Source: CAZCAQ01 sp964563965 (GTDB lineage: Bacteria > Patescibacteriota > WWE3 > UBA101185 > UBA10185). From it: 17,146 nt of DNA. Shown here one piece after another: positions 1-6,843 of the stretch; within the stretch, counting starts at the first letter, position 1, and each line of letters opens with the position of its first letter. The stretch spans positions 1 through 17,146 of the forward strand of contig CAZLZI010000015.1 in assembly GCA_964563965.1 (NCBI GenBank), written 5' to 3'. The position numbers were made by a program, and so were the translations under genes. The notes under the pieces were generated by a model. The model was not told where the DNA came from. It searched no databases and saw nothing but the letters and a program-made list of their open reading frames with translations.

Positions 1-215
1 TTGAGGGTGTGGCTCGAGAATTAGTTAGAAGAATTCAAGATCTAAGAAAAGAGAAGGGGTTAAGTGTTACGGACAGAGTAGAGATAACCTACGAAAACAC
101 ATCAGACAACCAAAAAGCTGTAGAGCTTTTTGGAGATGAGATAGCAAAAAAGGTGGGGGCAACTACACTAAATGCAGGAACAGAAAATCAAGTAACGCAC
201 GTATTAAAAACCTAG
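1..215 (+). CDS. ileS: Isoleucine-tRNA ligase, C-terminal end (5' part outside window)
   Basis: This is the last ~70 codons of an open frame that runs in from the left edge (codons begin at base 3). The visible part contains EGVARELVRRIQDLRKEKGL followed by SVTDRVEI, the pattern typical of the C-terminal anticodon-side region of bacterial IleRS in the long-form group. IleRS charges tRNA-Ile in the cytoplasm. The frame ends in TAG at 213-215, and that stop overlaps the stop of a small gene on the opposite strand. A GTG at base 9 is in frame but is not a credible start, because the homologous segment continues upstream of it. The catalytic domain, editing domain and zinc site lie outside the window, so whether the whole gene is intact cannot be judged. 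Confidence 0.85.
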   Translation, partial: EGVARELVRRIQDLRKEKGLSVTDRVEITYENTSDNQKAVELFGDEIAKKVGATTLNAGTENQVTHVLKT

Positions 216-337
216 TCGTCTAGATCAAACGCACCTTCCCAATTTTCTTCACCGGTACCAGGAACTTCCGGTCCTGTTGTTTCTGGTGTAGGATCCTCCT
301 CTGGTGCAACAATCGTAGGATCGATGTTTTCACTCAC
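212..337 (-). CDS. Small acidic hypothetical protein (41 aa), no basic residues
   Basis: A short frame starts at GTG (337-335) and stops at TAG (214-212). I do not recognise a family. The 41 residues hold 13 Asp/Glu, six Pro and no Lys, Arg or His, so the predicted net charge is about -13 and the chain is probably disordered. The C-terminus is WEGAFDLDD, an aromatic patch in an acidic tail. There is no signal peptide or membrane segment. Two things argue that it is a gene: a textbook Shine-Dalgarno AAGGAGG at 351-345, seven bases before GTG, and a near-consensus promoter just upstream (398-371). The stop overlaps the ileS stop tail to tail. It lies 50 bases downstream of the aldolase gene but appears to have its own promoter. 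A role as a binding or mimic peptide would be guesswork. Confidence 0.7.
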   Translation of the reverse strand: MSENIDPTIVAPEEDPTPETTGPEVPGTGEENWEGAFDLDD

Positions 338-344
338 GAGACCA

Positions 345-351
345 CCTCCTT
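345..351 (-). promoter_or_regulatory. Strong Shine-Dalgarno for the 41-aa acidic protein
   Basis: On the minus strand AAGGAGG (followed by TGG) sits seven bases upstream of the GTG at 337. It is the clearest Shine-Dalgarno in the window and decides the start of an otherwise easily missed gene. Confidence 0.75.
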
Positions 352-370
352 AAAACTAGATACTAACGGG

Positions 371-398
371 ATTATTACACACTACAATTATTTTTCAA
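371..398 (-). promoter_or_regulatory. Sigma-70 promoter for the 41-aa acidic protein
   Basis: Minus strand: TTGAAA at 398-393, a 16-base spacer, then TGT directly before AATAAT at 376-371. Both hexamers match the consensus at 5 of 6 positions and the TGn makes an extended -10. The -35 box overlaps the last codons of the aldolase gene. The predicted transcript starts near 364 and would carry a leader of about 27 bases with the Shine-Dalgarno. Confidence 0.6.
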
Positions 399-1668
399 TA
401 ATCTTTAATGCAGAAAAGTACCCTAGTAGCAGACTATTTAAGTCACCTAGATCCAAAGAAGCATCCCAGAGTTCTTTTTTGAAAGCACCCCAGCACTTCT
501 TCCTTAACTTATACATGAACTGATCTTCATTCCAATCTTCTTTACACTCACTCTTTTTCTCGAGTTTAATCCATGCATACATTTCTTTTTTTAAAGCTAA
601 TGGAAAGTATTGTGAATCAAAGACTGCGTTTTGAAGACCTGTTGCAAGATGTACTTCTAGCACTTTGTGGTGTGGAAGTTGACTAAAAAAGTCATGAGGT
701 TGTGTGGATGCACCGTGTTGAACAACTCCCCCCACTTTAAATTTACTTCTCACAAAATCCCCTGCGTTCTCTAGCAGTCCAAAATCTACCTCGGCAGGGC
801 GTACTTTACCGGTAGCCAAAACAGTACCACCGTGAGATGTTCCAGATTGGATACTTACCTTACTAAGTCCTGGGGCGCCATTATCCCACTGGGTATAAAA
901 CCCTGTTAGAAACGTGTCTAGTTCTTTCAGAGTGCTGTTTTTACCCCCAATATGCCCTATCTCGCCTCCAATTGAAACTTCTATACCGTCAGGTTGGTTC
1001 TCTCTTATATACTTAGCAAGTTCAAGGGTATATTTAATGTTCTCTCTTTGTTGTTCTTCTAAAGTGGGTGCAGATAAGTTAACAAGCGTTGAGGCATCAA
1101 TATCAATGTTGTAAAACCCGTTTTGTAATGCTTTATCGATTAATAGTTTAAGTTTTTCAACTTCTCCATCTTCAATAACACCTTCTGCAATTGGCTTTGT
1201 CTGAAAGTGATCTCCTTGAAGATAAACAGGACCTACGTAGTTAGCTGCAAGTGCGGCACTTAAGACACACGTGGCATATTCTTCACAATCTTGTCCGGTA
1301 TACCCCATCTCACTCCTTGAAAGTTCGAAAATGAAATAGCTTGTATCTGTTTCTTTAGCAACTGCAAATATTTCTTTTGCAATATCAAATGTAATACCTC
1401 TAATGTTGAATGCTGGAACAGTAAAAGTATGGGGTAACTGATTATGTGCCCTCTTCATATAAATATCGTTAATTGAAGAAGGAAAGATATTCTTTTGCAA
1501 ACACAAATCCCAAATAGTGTTCTTTGCCTGTTGCTTTAAGGCTGCATCTGTTTCAAAGACATATTCTTTTACAAGTGCGCGAACCACTTCCGAAGGAAGA
1601 TCCTTAACTAGCTTACCTGTATTGTCCACATAAGGTCCTAATAGTGCTAAAATTTTAGAAGAAGGCAT
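388..1668 (-). CDS. Class II fructose-bisphosphate aldolase family protein
   Basis: The 426-residue product matches the class II (zinc-dependent) aldolase fold, which cleaves fructose-1,6-bisphosphate or a related ketose bisphosphate. Visible landmarks are VPAFNIRG (84-91), QGDH (151-154, with the conserved Asp and the first zinc His), GGEIG (234-238), SIQSGTSHGG (272-281, zinc His 279) and VVQHGAST (315-322, zinc His 318). The family usually has 285-360 residues. This protein has about 80 extra residues before the first barrel motif and a long C-terminal tail. The frame stays open upstream to 1845, but that part lies over the divergent DUF192 gene. ATG at 1668 is preferred because a TATAAT box ends six bases before it. 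Substrate (FBP, tagatose-BP or another sugar phosphate) cannot be decided here; the neighbouring hexose-phosphate genes favour FBP. Confidence 0.75.
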   Translation of the reverse strand: MPSSKILALLGPYVDNTGKLVKDLPSEVVRALVKEYVFETDAALKQQAKNTIWDLCLQKNIFPSSINDIYMKRAHNQLPHTFTVPAFNIRGITFDIAKEIFAVAKETDTSYFIFELSRSEMGYTGQDCEEYATCVLSAALAANYVGPVYLQGDHFQTKPIAEGVIEDGEVEKLKLLIDKALQNGFYNIDIDASTLVNLSAPTLEEQQRENIKYTLELAKYIRENQPDGIEVSIGGEIGHIGGKNSTLKELDTFLTGFYTQWDNGAPGLSKVSIQSGTSHGGTVLATGKVRPAEVDFGLLENAGDFVRSKFKVGGVVQHGASTQPHDFFSQLPHHKVLEVHLATGLQNAVFDSQYFPLALKKEMYAWIKLEKKSECKEDWNEDQFMYKLRKKCWGAFKKELWDASLDLGDLNSLLLGYFSALKIIEK

Positions 1669-1674
1669 GAAACG

Positions 1675-1680
1675 ATTATA
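1675..1680 (-). promoter_or_regulatory. -10 box (TATAAT) giving a leaderless aldolase mRNA
   Basis: A perfect TATAAT on the minus strand is followed by CGTTTC and then ATG (1668). A start six bases beyond the -10 box puts +1 at or next to the A of ATG. There is no Shine-Dalgarno. I see no convincing -35 hexamer; it would fall inside the divergent DUF192 gene. Confidence 0.6.
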
Positions 1681-1684
1681 GAAT

Positions 1685-2167
1685 ATGAAAACCATTACTC
1701 CTATATTAATCTTTGGAATTGTATTTACCATTCTAGTACTGTGGTTTTTCGGCAAGACAGCCAAACCCATTAAAGGGGTAGACGGGCCCATAGAGTATGT
1801 GTTTTTCACCAAGACTAGCACCAAGGTAGCTGTGGAGATTGCCAATACTGAAGCTAAAAGAGCAAAAGGACTTATGTTTAGAACACACCTACAAGAAAAC
1901 AGAGGTATGCTTTTTATCTTCCAAACGTCTGCCAGTCATGCGTTTTGGATGGCTAATACAAAAATCCCACTGGACATACTTTGGATTAATGAGGATTTAA
2001 GGATAGTAGACATAAGTAAGAACACCCCACCATGTACTGAAACAGGTACTCTAACTTCTCTATGTAAAGCTTATGCTCCAAGAGAGAAAGCTAAATACGT
2101 GCTTGAAGTTAACGGTGGCTATACAGATAAAAATAGTATTGTAATAGGGGACTATGTCTCATTTTAA
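1685..2167 (+). CDS. DUF192 family protein with N-terminal membrane anchor
   Basis: A 160-residue protein of the DUF192 family (COG1430), whose molecular function is not established. Residues ~5-22 form one hydrophobic helix next to an N-terminal Lys, a signal anchor or uncleaved signal peptide, so the domain should lie outside the membrane. The domain shows the family pattern: AKGLMFR with a following L, GMLFIF, FWMANTKIPLDILWI, PPC...C, then AKYVLEVNGG. It is the first gene of the plus-strand run that includes zwf-gnd-pgi and starts 16 bases from the divergent aldolase start. Its 3' end overlaps the next gene by 14 bases, suggesting translational coupling. No Shine-Dalgarno precedes the ATG; a GATTAT sequence at 1674-1679 is a weak -10 candidate for a leaderless start. 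Confidence 0.85.
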   Translation: MKTITPILIFGIVFTILVLWFFGKTAKPIKGVDGPIEYVFFTKTSTKVAVEIANTEAKRAKGLMFRTHLQENRGMLFIFQTSASHAFWMANTKIPLDILWINEDLRIVDISKNTPPCTETGTLTSLCKAYAPREKAKYVLEVNGGYTDKNSIVIGDYVSF

Positions 2168-2618
2168 CCTTGAAGCTAGGCATCCTAAAGAAGGGACGAT
2201 TGAAATCGGCCCACTAGCACTTAGTGATCTGATAGAAGCTCGACAACCTGTTACAGTAGGTGATGTGGAGTTTTCTCTCGACACATTAAAACGAATTGAA
2301 AGAGTAGCTGCAAGTCAAACAGGCAGTAACAGGAACGCTGGCGCAGACCTAACCGCGGACATCGGGAAACTTACTGAAGCAGGTATTGTAGTTAATTTAA
2401 AAACCACATATATGTTACCAGAAGGGCTACTCGCAGATGTTATGCAAGAATTACAGCAGGTAGGAACACCTGTCAAAAGAGGAGAAAAAGGGCTTGAAGT
2501 ATGGGGTCCTCACTCCGATAGAGCAGTGGAGGCTGCGCGCCAAATGTTAGCAGGTAGGATGAGTTTTCAACCCAATCAGATAACTGAGACAATAGTCTTG
2601 AAAATAGAAAAGACATAA
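2154..2618 (+). CDS. Hypothetical protein, 154 aa
   Basis: I do not recognise this protein. It is predicted soluble, with no signal or membrane segment, and has a mix of short helices and strands. Visible features are an N-terminal segment around IEIGPLALSDLI, a Gly/Asn/Ala-rich stretch near residues 54-66, and a C-terminal half with alternating charged helices (LLADVMQELQQVG, then AVEAARQMLAG). The start ATG at 2154 lies inside the DUF192 gene, 14 bases before its end, and only a weak G-rich stretch precedes it. Zwf follows 35 bases later on the same strand. The context suggests co-expression with the pentose phosphate genes but gives no direct function. It lacks the motifs I would expect of a 6-phosphogluconolactonase. 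Confidence 0.7.
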   Translation: MSHFNLEARHPKEGTIEIGPLALSDLIEARQPVTVGDVEFSLDTLKRIERVAASQTGSNRNAGADLTADIGKLTEAGIVVNLKTTYMLPEGLLADVMQELQQVGTPVKRGEKGLEVWGPHSDRAVEAARQMLAGRMSFQPNQITETIVLKIEKT

Positions 2619-2653
2619 AAGCATATGATGGTGTTTAAAAAGATTTATTATTC

Positions 2654-4075
2654 ATGAAAAAAGGTTTTCCAACAATTCTAATACTGTTTGGTATTACAGG
2701 TGATCTTGCACAAACTAAAGTTATACCCTCATTGTATAAGCTGTACTCCAAGAACCTTCTGCCAGAACTGTTTACTGTAATAGGCTTTGGTAGAAGAGAG
2801 CTAAGTGAAGAGCAACTCCACACTCTTATTTACACTTCTATTAAGCAACTGGCTGACAGTAATAGCGCTAAAGCATTTGCCGCTAGTTTTAAATATCATA
2901 AAGGTGACTTTTCTCATCTAGAGGATTACGTTTCCTTGGCTAATAAGCTTGGATTTACTGATAAACAATGGAATACGTGTGCGAACAAATTATTTTACTT
3001 AGCGGTCCCACCAAACTATTATGATGCACTCACAAACCATCTGCATGATTCCGGACTTACACAACCTTGCGGGCCAGATGAAGGCTGGACCAGAGTTTTG
3101 ATTGAAAAGCCATTTGGTACCAATAAACATAGTGCAAGAAAACTCGATACAAGCTTGGGCAGAATGTTTAAAGAAGAACAAATATATAGAATAGATCACT
3201 ATCTTGCCAAAGAAATGATGCAAAATATTTTAGCCTTTAGATTTTCTAATAATTTACTCGAGGATAGCTGGAATAATAATACCGTTGAACAAATTAAAAT
3301 AAGGTTTATTGAAAATGAAGGTGTAGAAACTAGGGGTGCCTTCTATGACGGTATCGGTGCGTTAAGAGATGTAGGACAAAATCACTTGCTTCAGATGCTT
3401 GCACTAACTACTATGGAACAACCACAAAGCTTTAGCGGCAATGATCTTCGAGTTAAGCGCGAAGAAGTGTTAAACCACTTAATCTCTCCAAGTAGTTCTG
3501 AAATTGCTTCTCACACCTTTCGAGCACAATATAGTTCGTTTAGAGCTATTGAAGGAGTATCACCAACTTCTACCACTGAAACTTACTTTAAACTAATAAC
3601 ATATCTCAACACACCAAGATGGAACGGTGTGCCAATCACACTCGAAGGAGGAAAGGGGTTAAAGTCACCAAGAAAAGAAATCAAGCTCATCTTTAAACCG
3701 GTAAATTCCAAGATTACAACACTGACTGACGGCCTTGACTATAAAAACCGAATTGTCATCAATCTTGAAACGGGAGAAGAAGGTATTAATATAAGATTCT
3801 GGGCTAAAAAGCCAGGGCTAACCTTTGAGTTTGAGGAAGCAACATTCGAGTTTGACTTTACTACTAGCAAAAGTATCTCTCACAAAGCCACGGGGTATGA
3901 GAAGTTGCTTCTGGACGCCATTGAAGGTAATCAAGAATTATTTATTACAACTAAAGAAGCTCAATCTTCATGGGACTTTATAGATCCAATTATTGAAGCA
4001 TGGCAAAAAGATACAATAAAGCTCTATAATTACGATAAGAATTCAAATGACATATTAAACATACCTGAATTCTAG
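2654..4075 (+). CDS. zwf: Glucose-6-phosphate 1-dehydrogenase
   Basis: The protein (473 residues, normal for the family) oxidises glucose 6-phosphate to 6-phosphogluconolactone, the first oxidative pentose phosphate step. The N-terminal dinucleotide-binding motif is FGITGDLA (12-19), followed by VIGFGRREL, where the Arg pair suits the 2'-phosphate of NADP+. EKPFG is at 151-155 and the substrate-binding signature RIDHYLAKE at 179-187 contains the conserved Asp-His and Lys. The C-terminal half continues the G6PD beta+alpha domain (FYDGIGALRDVGQNHLLQ and onward). Gnd follows after five bases and pgi after that, so the three are almost certainly one transcript. There is no Shine-Dalgarno; TATGAT at 2624-2629 might be an internal -10, but no -35 fits it. 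Confidence 0.95.
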   Translation: MKKGFPTILILFGITGDLAQTKVIPSLYKLYSKNLLPELFTVIGFGRRELSEEQLHTLIYTSIKQLADSNSAKAFAASFKYHKGDFSHLEDYVSLANKLGFTDKQWNTCANKLFYLAVPPNYYDALTNHLHDSGLTQPCGPDEGWTRVLIEKPFGTNKHSARKLDTSLGRMFKEEQIYRIDHYLAKEMMQNILAFRFSNNLLEDSWNNNTVEQIKIRFIENEGVETRGAFYDGIGALRDVGQNHLLQMLALTTMEQPQSFSGNDLRVKREEVLNHLISPSSSEIASHTFRAQYSSFRAIEGVSPTSTTETYFKLITYLNTPRWNGVPITLEGGKGLKSPRKEIKLIFKPVNSKITTLTDGLDYKNRIVINLETGEEGINIRFWAKKPGLTFEFEEATFEFDFTTSKSISHKATGYEKLLLDAIEGNQELFITTKEAQSSWDFIDPIIEAWQKDTIKLYNYDKNSNDILNIPEF

Positions 4076-4080
4076 AAAAC

Positions 4081-5004
4081 ATGAATACACTGCCTAAGAA
4101 ACAAATCGGAATAATAGGACTTGGGAAAATGGGAAGCGCTATTGCTCTTCACTTGGATGAACTTGGATGGGATGTTAGCGGTTATGACATTTCTACTGAT
4201 ACCACAAAGTTTGCGACAAGCAGAATTAAGCTAGTTAAAAGTCTTGCCGAATTTACAACTACACTTAGTCAACCTAGAATTATCTGGCTCATGGTCCCAG
4301 CAGGAGAGGCTGTTCAAAACATTTTATTTGGTAAGGATGGGCTTATCAATCATTTGGGCACCGATGATATTGTTATTGATGGCGGAAATTCCTACTTTGA
4401 AGATTCTGTGGTAACCGCACAAATCCTTTTTGAAAAGAAAATAAACTTCCTAGATGTTGGGGTCTCAAATGGGGTGGAAGGAGCAAGACATGGTGCGTGT
4501 TTGATGGTAGGCGGACATAAAGAAGTTTATTCTCATCTTGAGGAATTGTTTAAAGATATTGGAACTGATGGCGGGTATGCTCATGTCGGTCCTATAGGGT
4601 CGGGTCACTTTGTAAAAATGATTCATAACGGCATCGAGTATGGATTTATACAAGCAATTGCTGAAGGTTTTGATATTATCAATAGCTGTAAAACCTATAA
4701 ATTTGATTTATGGAAGATTGCTCACCTATATAATCATGGTTCATTGCTGCAATCCAAGCTGATGGATTGTATGGTAAGAGGCTTTGACAAGTTTGGCAAC
4801 GAACTTACTGAATTAAGTGGTAAAGCAACTGGGCTTGGAGAAGGAAAATGGACCTATGACTATGCAACTAAAATAGGGGTAGCAGCTCCTAGTATAAAAG
4901 CAGCGCTAGACGTACGGGATGCAACCACAAGCAAACCAAGCTTCCAAGGCAAGATTATAATGACACTGCGCAACGTATTTGGAGGACATCCAATTAACCC
5001 ATGA
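4081..5004 (+). CDS. gnd: 6-phosphogluconate dehydrogenase (decarboxylating), short form
   Basis: This 307-residue enzyme converts 6-phosphogluconate to ribulose 5-phosphate and CO2. It is the short form (about 300 residues against about 470 for the E. coli type). Motifs in order: Rossmann GLGKMG (13-18), IDGGNSYFEDS, the substrate-binding segment GVSNGVEGARHG, and GSGHFVKMIHNGIEY with the catalytic Lys and the Asn. The second beta strand ends in YDIS (Asp36) where NADP-dependent enzymes usually show an N-R-T pattern, which suggests NAD+ as cofactor, as known for several short forms. The start follows the zwf stop by five bases with no Shine-Dalgarno. The TGA stop overlaps the pgi start as ATGA, so the two are probably translationally coupled. 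Confidence 0.93.
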   Translation: MNTLPKKQIGIIGLGKMGSAIALHLDELGWDVSGYDISTDTTKFATSRIKLVKSLAEFTTTLSQPRIIWLMVPAGEAVQNILFGKDGLINHLGTDDIVIDGGNSYFEDSVVTAQILFEKKINFLDVGVSNGVEGARHGACLMVGGHKEVYSHLEELFKDIGTDGGYAHVGPIGSGHFVKMIHNGIEYGFIQAIAEGFDIINSCKTYKFDLWKIAHLYNHGSLLQSKLMDCMVRGFDKFGNELTELSGKATGLGEGKWTYDYATKIGVAAPSIKAALDVRDATTSKPSFQGKIIMTLRNVFGGHPINP

Positions 5005-6242
5005 AGTTTCACATAGAAAATAGTTTGATTCCTAAAAACACTATTATCGGTGCTCTACCTTTGTTAGATGAGTACAAACAAACCTTAGTCAAACAACTAA
5101 CAAACCATGCGTATGTCTCACCTGAAAGTTTAGTGAATTTACCTTACGACGAAGACAACCTATCAAATATCATGCAGATGAAAGAGCTATTTGTGTCAAA
5201 AGCACTTAAATACATAATCGTAGTGGGAATAGGCGGATCAAATCTTGGAACAAAAACAGTTTATGATGCTTTATATGGACACTCTGATATGTTTGAACCC
5301 CACAGACACCCCAAGATTATCTTTCTTGAGACACTTAATGCAAGTTATACCAAAAAAGCACTCATGTTCCTTGCTAAAGAAGTTAAAACGGAAGATGAAA
5401 TACTTACAGTGTTAATTACTAAATCAGGAACTACGGCAGAAACTCTGATAAATTTTGAAATTTTGTCGAAAGCACTACCAATAATTAAACATCGAACTAT
5501 CTATATTGCTAATGAGCAAGCACCTCTTATAGTTCTTGCAAAGAAACGTAAATTACCCTTTCTTACCATTCCTATGCCCGTTCCCGGCAGATTTTCAGTT
5601 TTTTCCCCTGCCGGTCTCTTTCCACTAGCCTGTGCCGGAGTTGATGTAATATCACTTCTTGAAGGAGCCATGGAAACGATGGAATGTCACTTTAAAGATA
5701 AGAGCCTTGAGACCTCTGCCCTTGCTACGCTTATTCATTACCGTGAAGGGAAAATCATCCATGAAAACTTCTTGTTTGATGCAAGATTAGACTCACTCGG
5801 AAAATGGCAACGACAACTTACTGCGGAAAGCTTGGGAAAAAAAAGCAGACACGGTAATGCTGAAGGCATTCAACCTTCTTATAGTATTGGAACAACGGAT
5901 TTACACTCTATGTTTCAACTATTTCTAGGAGGACCGCAACTCAGGTACTTTACCTTTACACATGTAGCCCATCTCGAACACAACACTATAAAGGAAACTA
6001 AAGGCAAAGTGTCAGATACTAGTCTATTAAAAGAAATTTACAGAAATGTTAAAACTAAATTTAGTGAAGAAAACATACCTTTTTGTGAATTTATACTCGA
6101 CTCAGTTTCAGAAAAAGAGCTGGGGGCATACTTACAGTTTAAAATGTTGGAAACAATGTTTGTAGGACACTTACTAAACATTAACACTTTTGATCAACCA
6201 AATGTCGATGCTTATAAAAAGGAAGTAAATGACCGTACTTGA
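5001..6242 (+). CDS. pgi: Glucose-6-phosphate isomerase
   Basis: The product interconverts glucose 6-phosphate and fructose 6-phosphate, feeding zwf upstream. At 413 residues it is on the short side for the family (about 440-550). Motifs are VVGIGGSNLGTKTVYDAL (first SIS domain), TKSGTTAETL (phosphate loop), PGRFSVFSPAGLFPLA (the GGRYS-like PGI signature), then GTTDLHSMFQLFLGGPQ, and near the C-terminus LLNINTFDQPNVDAYK, corresponding to the usual INPFDQPGVExxK. In the signature the family GG is PG, and in the last motif Pro is Thr and Glu is Asp; these are modest changes. The start shares ATGA with the gnd stop. The last 14 bases overlap the next gene. A bifunctional phosphoglucose/phosphomannose isomerase is possible but the motifs fit classical PGI better. 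Confidence 0.92.
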   Translation: MKFHIENSLIPKNTIIGALPLLDEYKQTLVKQLTNHAYVSPESLVNLPYDEDNLSNIMQMKELFVSKALKYIIVVGIGGSNLGTKTVYDALYGHSDMFEPHRHPKIIFLETLNASYTKKALMFLAKEVKTEDEILTVLITKSGTTAETLINFEILSKALPIIKHRTIYIANEQAPLIVLAKKRKLPFLTIPMPVPGRFSVFSPAGLFPLACAGVDVISLLEGAMETMECHFKDKSLETSALATLIHYREGKIIHENFLFDARLDSLGKWQRQLTAESLGKKSRHGNAEGIQPSYSIGTTDLHSMFQLFLGGPQLRYFTFTHVAHLEHNTIKETKGKVSDTSLLKEIYRNVKTKFSEENIPFCEFILDSVSEKELGAYLQFKMLETMFVGHLLNINTFDQPNVDAYKKEVNDRT

Positions 6243-6843
6243 TATATCTATCCCATTGCAAGATGGGATGATCACCTATCCTAACAATACCCCATTTAGT
6301 AAACAGCAAAAGAATACTCCGCATTCTACAATTTCTGAAATCACTATGGGAAGTCATACAGGAACACACTACGACTTTCCGACACATGTTATTGCTTCAG
6401 GCAAGATATCAGATGCATTTAATTTAGACATCTTTTTTCAAGAGTGCATGGTGCTAGACATGACTAGGTGTGAAACAAAAGTGGACGTAAAAGACTTAGA
6501 AAAGAAAAACATCTCAACAAGGATCGTTTTACTAAAAACTACAAACTCACAAAGAGGTTTTAGGAAGTTCTATCCAGAGTATGTTTATCTTACAAGTGAG
6601 GCTGCTAACTACTTAGTAGCTTTAAACTTGGATATCGTTGGCATTGACTTCATTTCAATAAAAGGCCGTGCAGAAACAAGTAATGATGCGCATACCAATC
6701 TGTTGGCAAAGAATGTCTTAATTTTGGAGGGCATTGACTTGAGTACTGTAGCTGAAGGCAAGTATTTCTTTTCAGGACTCCCCTTAAAAATTACTAATAC
6801 AGATGGCGCTCCAACTAGAGCGGTTCTTATAGATAATCTCTAA
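6229..6843 (+). CDS. Cyclase / kynurenine-formamidase-like metal-dependent hydrolase
   Basis: The 204-residue product belongs to the cyclase family (PF04199: KynB, isatin hydrolase and relatives), metal-dependent hydrolases of amide and lactam/lactone-type bonds. It opens with DISIPLQDGMITYP and contains the metal-binding motif HTGTHYDFPTH, an exact H-x-G-T-H-x-D-x-P-x-H. The C-terminal half has DAHTNLL, ILEGIDL, then SGLPLKITNTDGAPTRAVL, all typical. It overlaps pgi by 14 bases and has a Shine-Dalgarno-like AAGGAAG at 6219-6225, three bases before ATG. Nothing else here suggests tryptophan breakdown, so the kynurenine label should not be trusted. Its position after zwf-gnd-pgi makes 6-phosphogluconolactone hydrolysis a possible job, as inference only. 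Its 3' end overlaps rpoD by 17 bases. Confidence 0.88.
   Translation: MTVLDISIPLQDGMITYPNNTPFSKQQKNTPHSTISEITMGSHTGTHYDFPTHVIASGKISDAFNLDIFFQECMVLDMTRCETKVDVKDLEKKNISTRIVLLKTTNSQRGFRKFYPEYVYLTSEAANYLVALNLDIVGIDFISIKGRAETSNDAHTNLLAKNVLILEGIDLSTVAEGKYFFSGLPLKITNTDGAPTRAVLIDNL

Noticed and set aside
1669..1845. Upstream extension of the aldolase frame (59 more codons)
   Set aside because: It lies antisense within the DUF192 coding sequence, has no aldolase-like sequence, and the ATG at 1668 has a well-placed TATAAT.
6229..6843. Naming the cyclase-family gene kynB
   Set aside because: No tryptophan or kynurenine pathway gene is nearby and the family has several activities, so the symbol would mislead.
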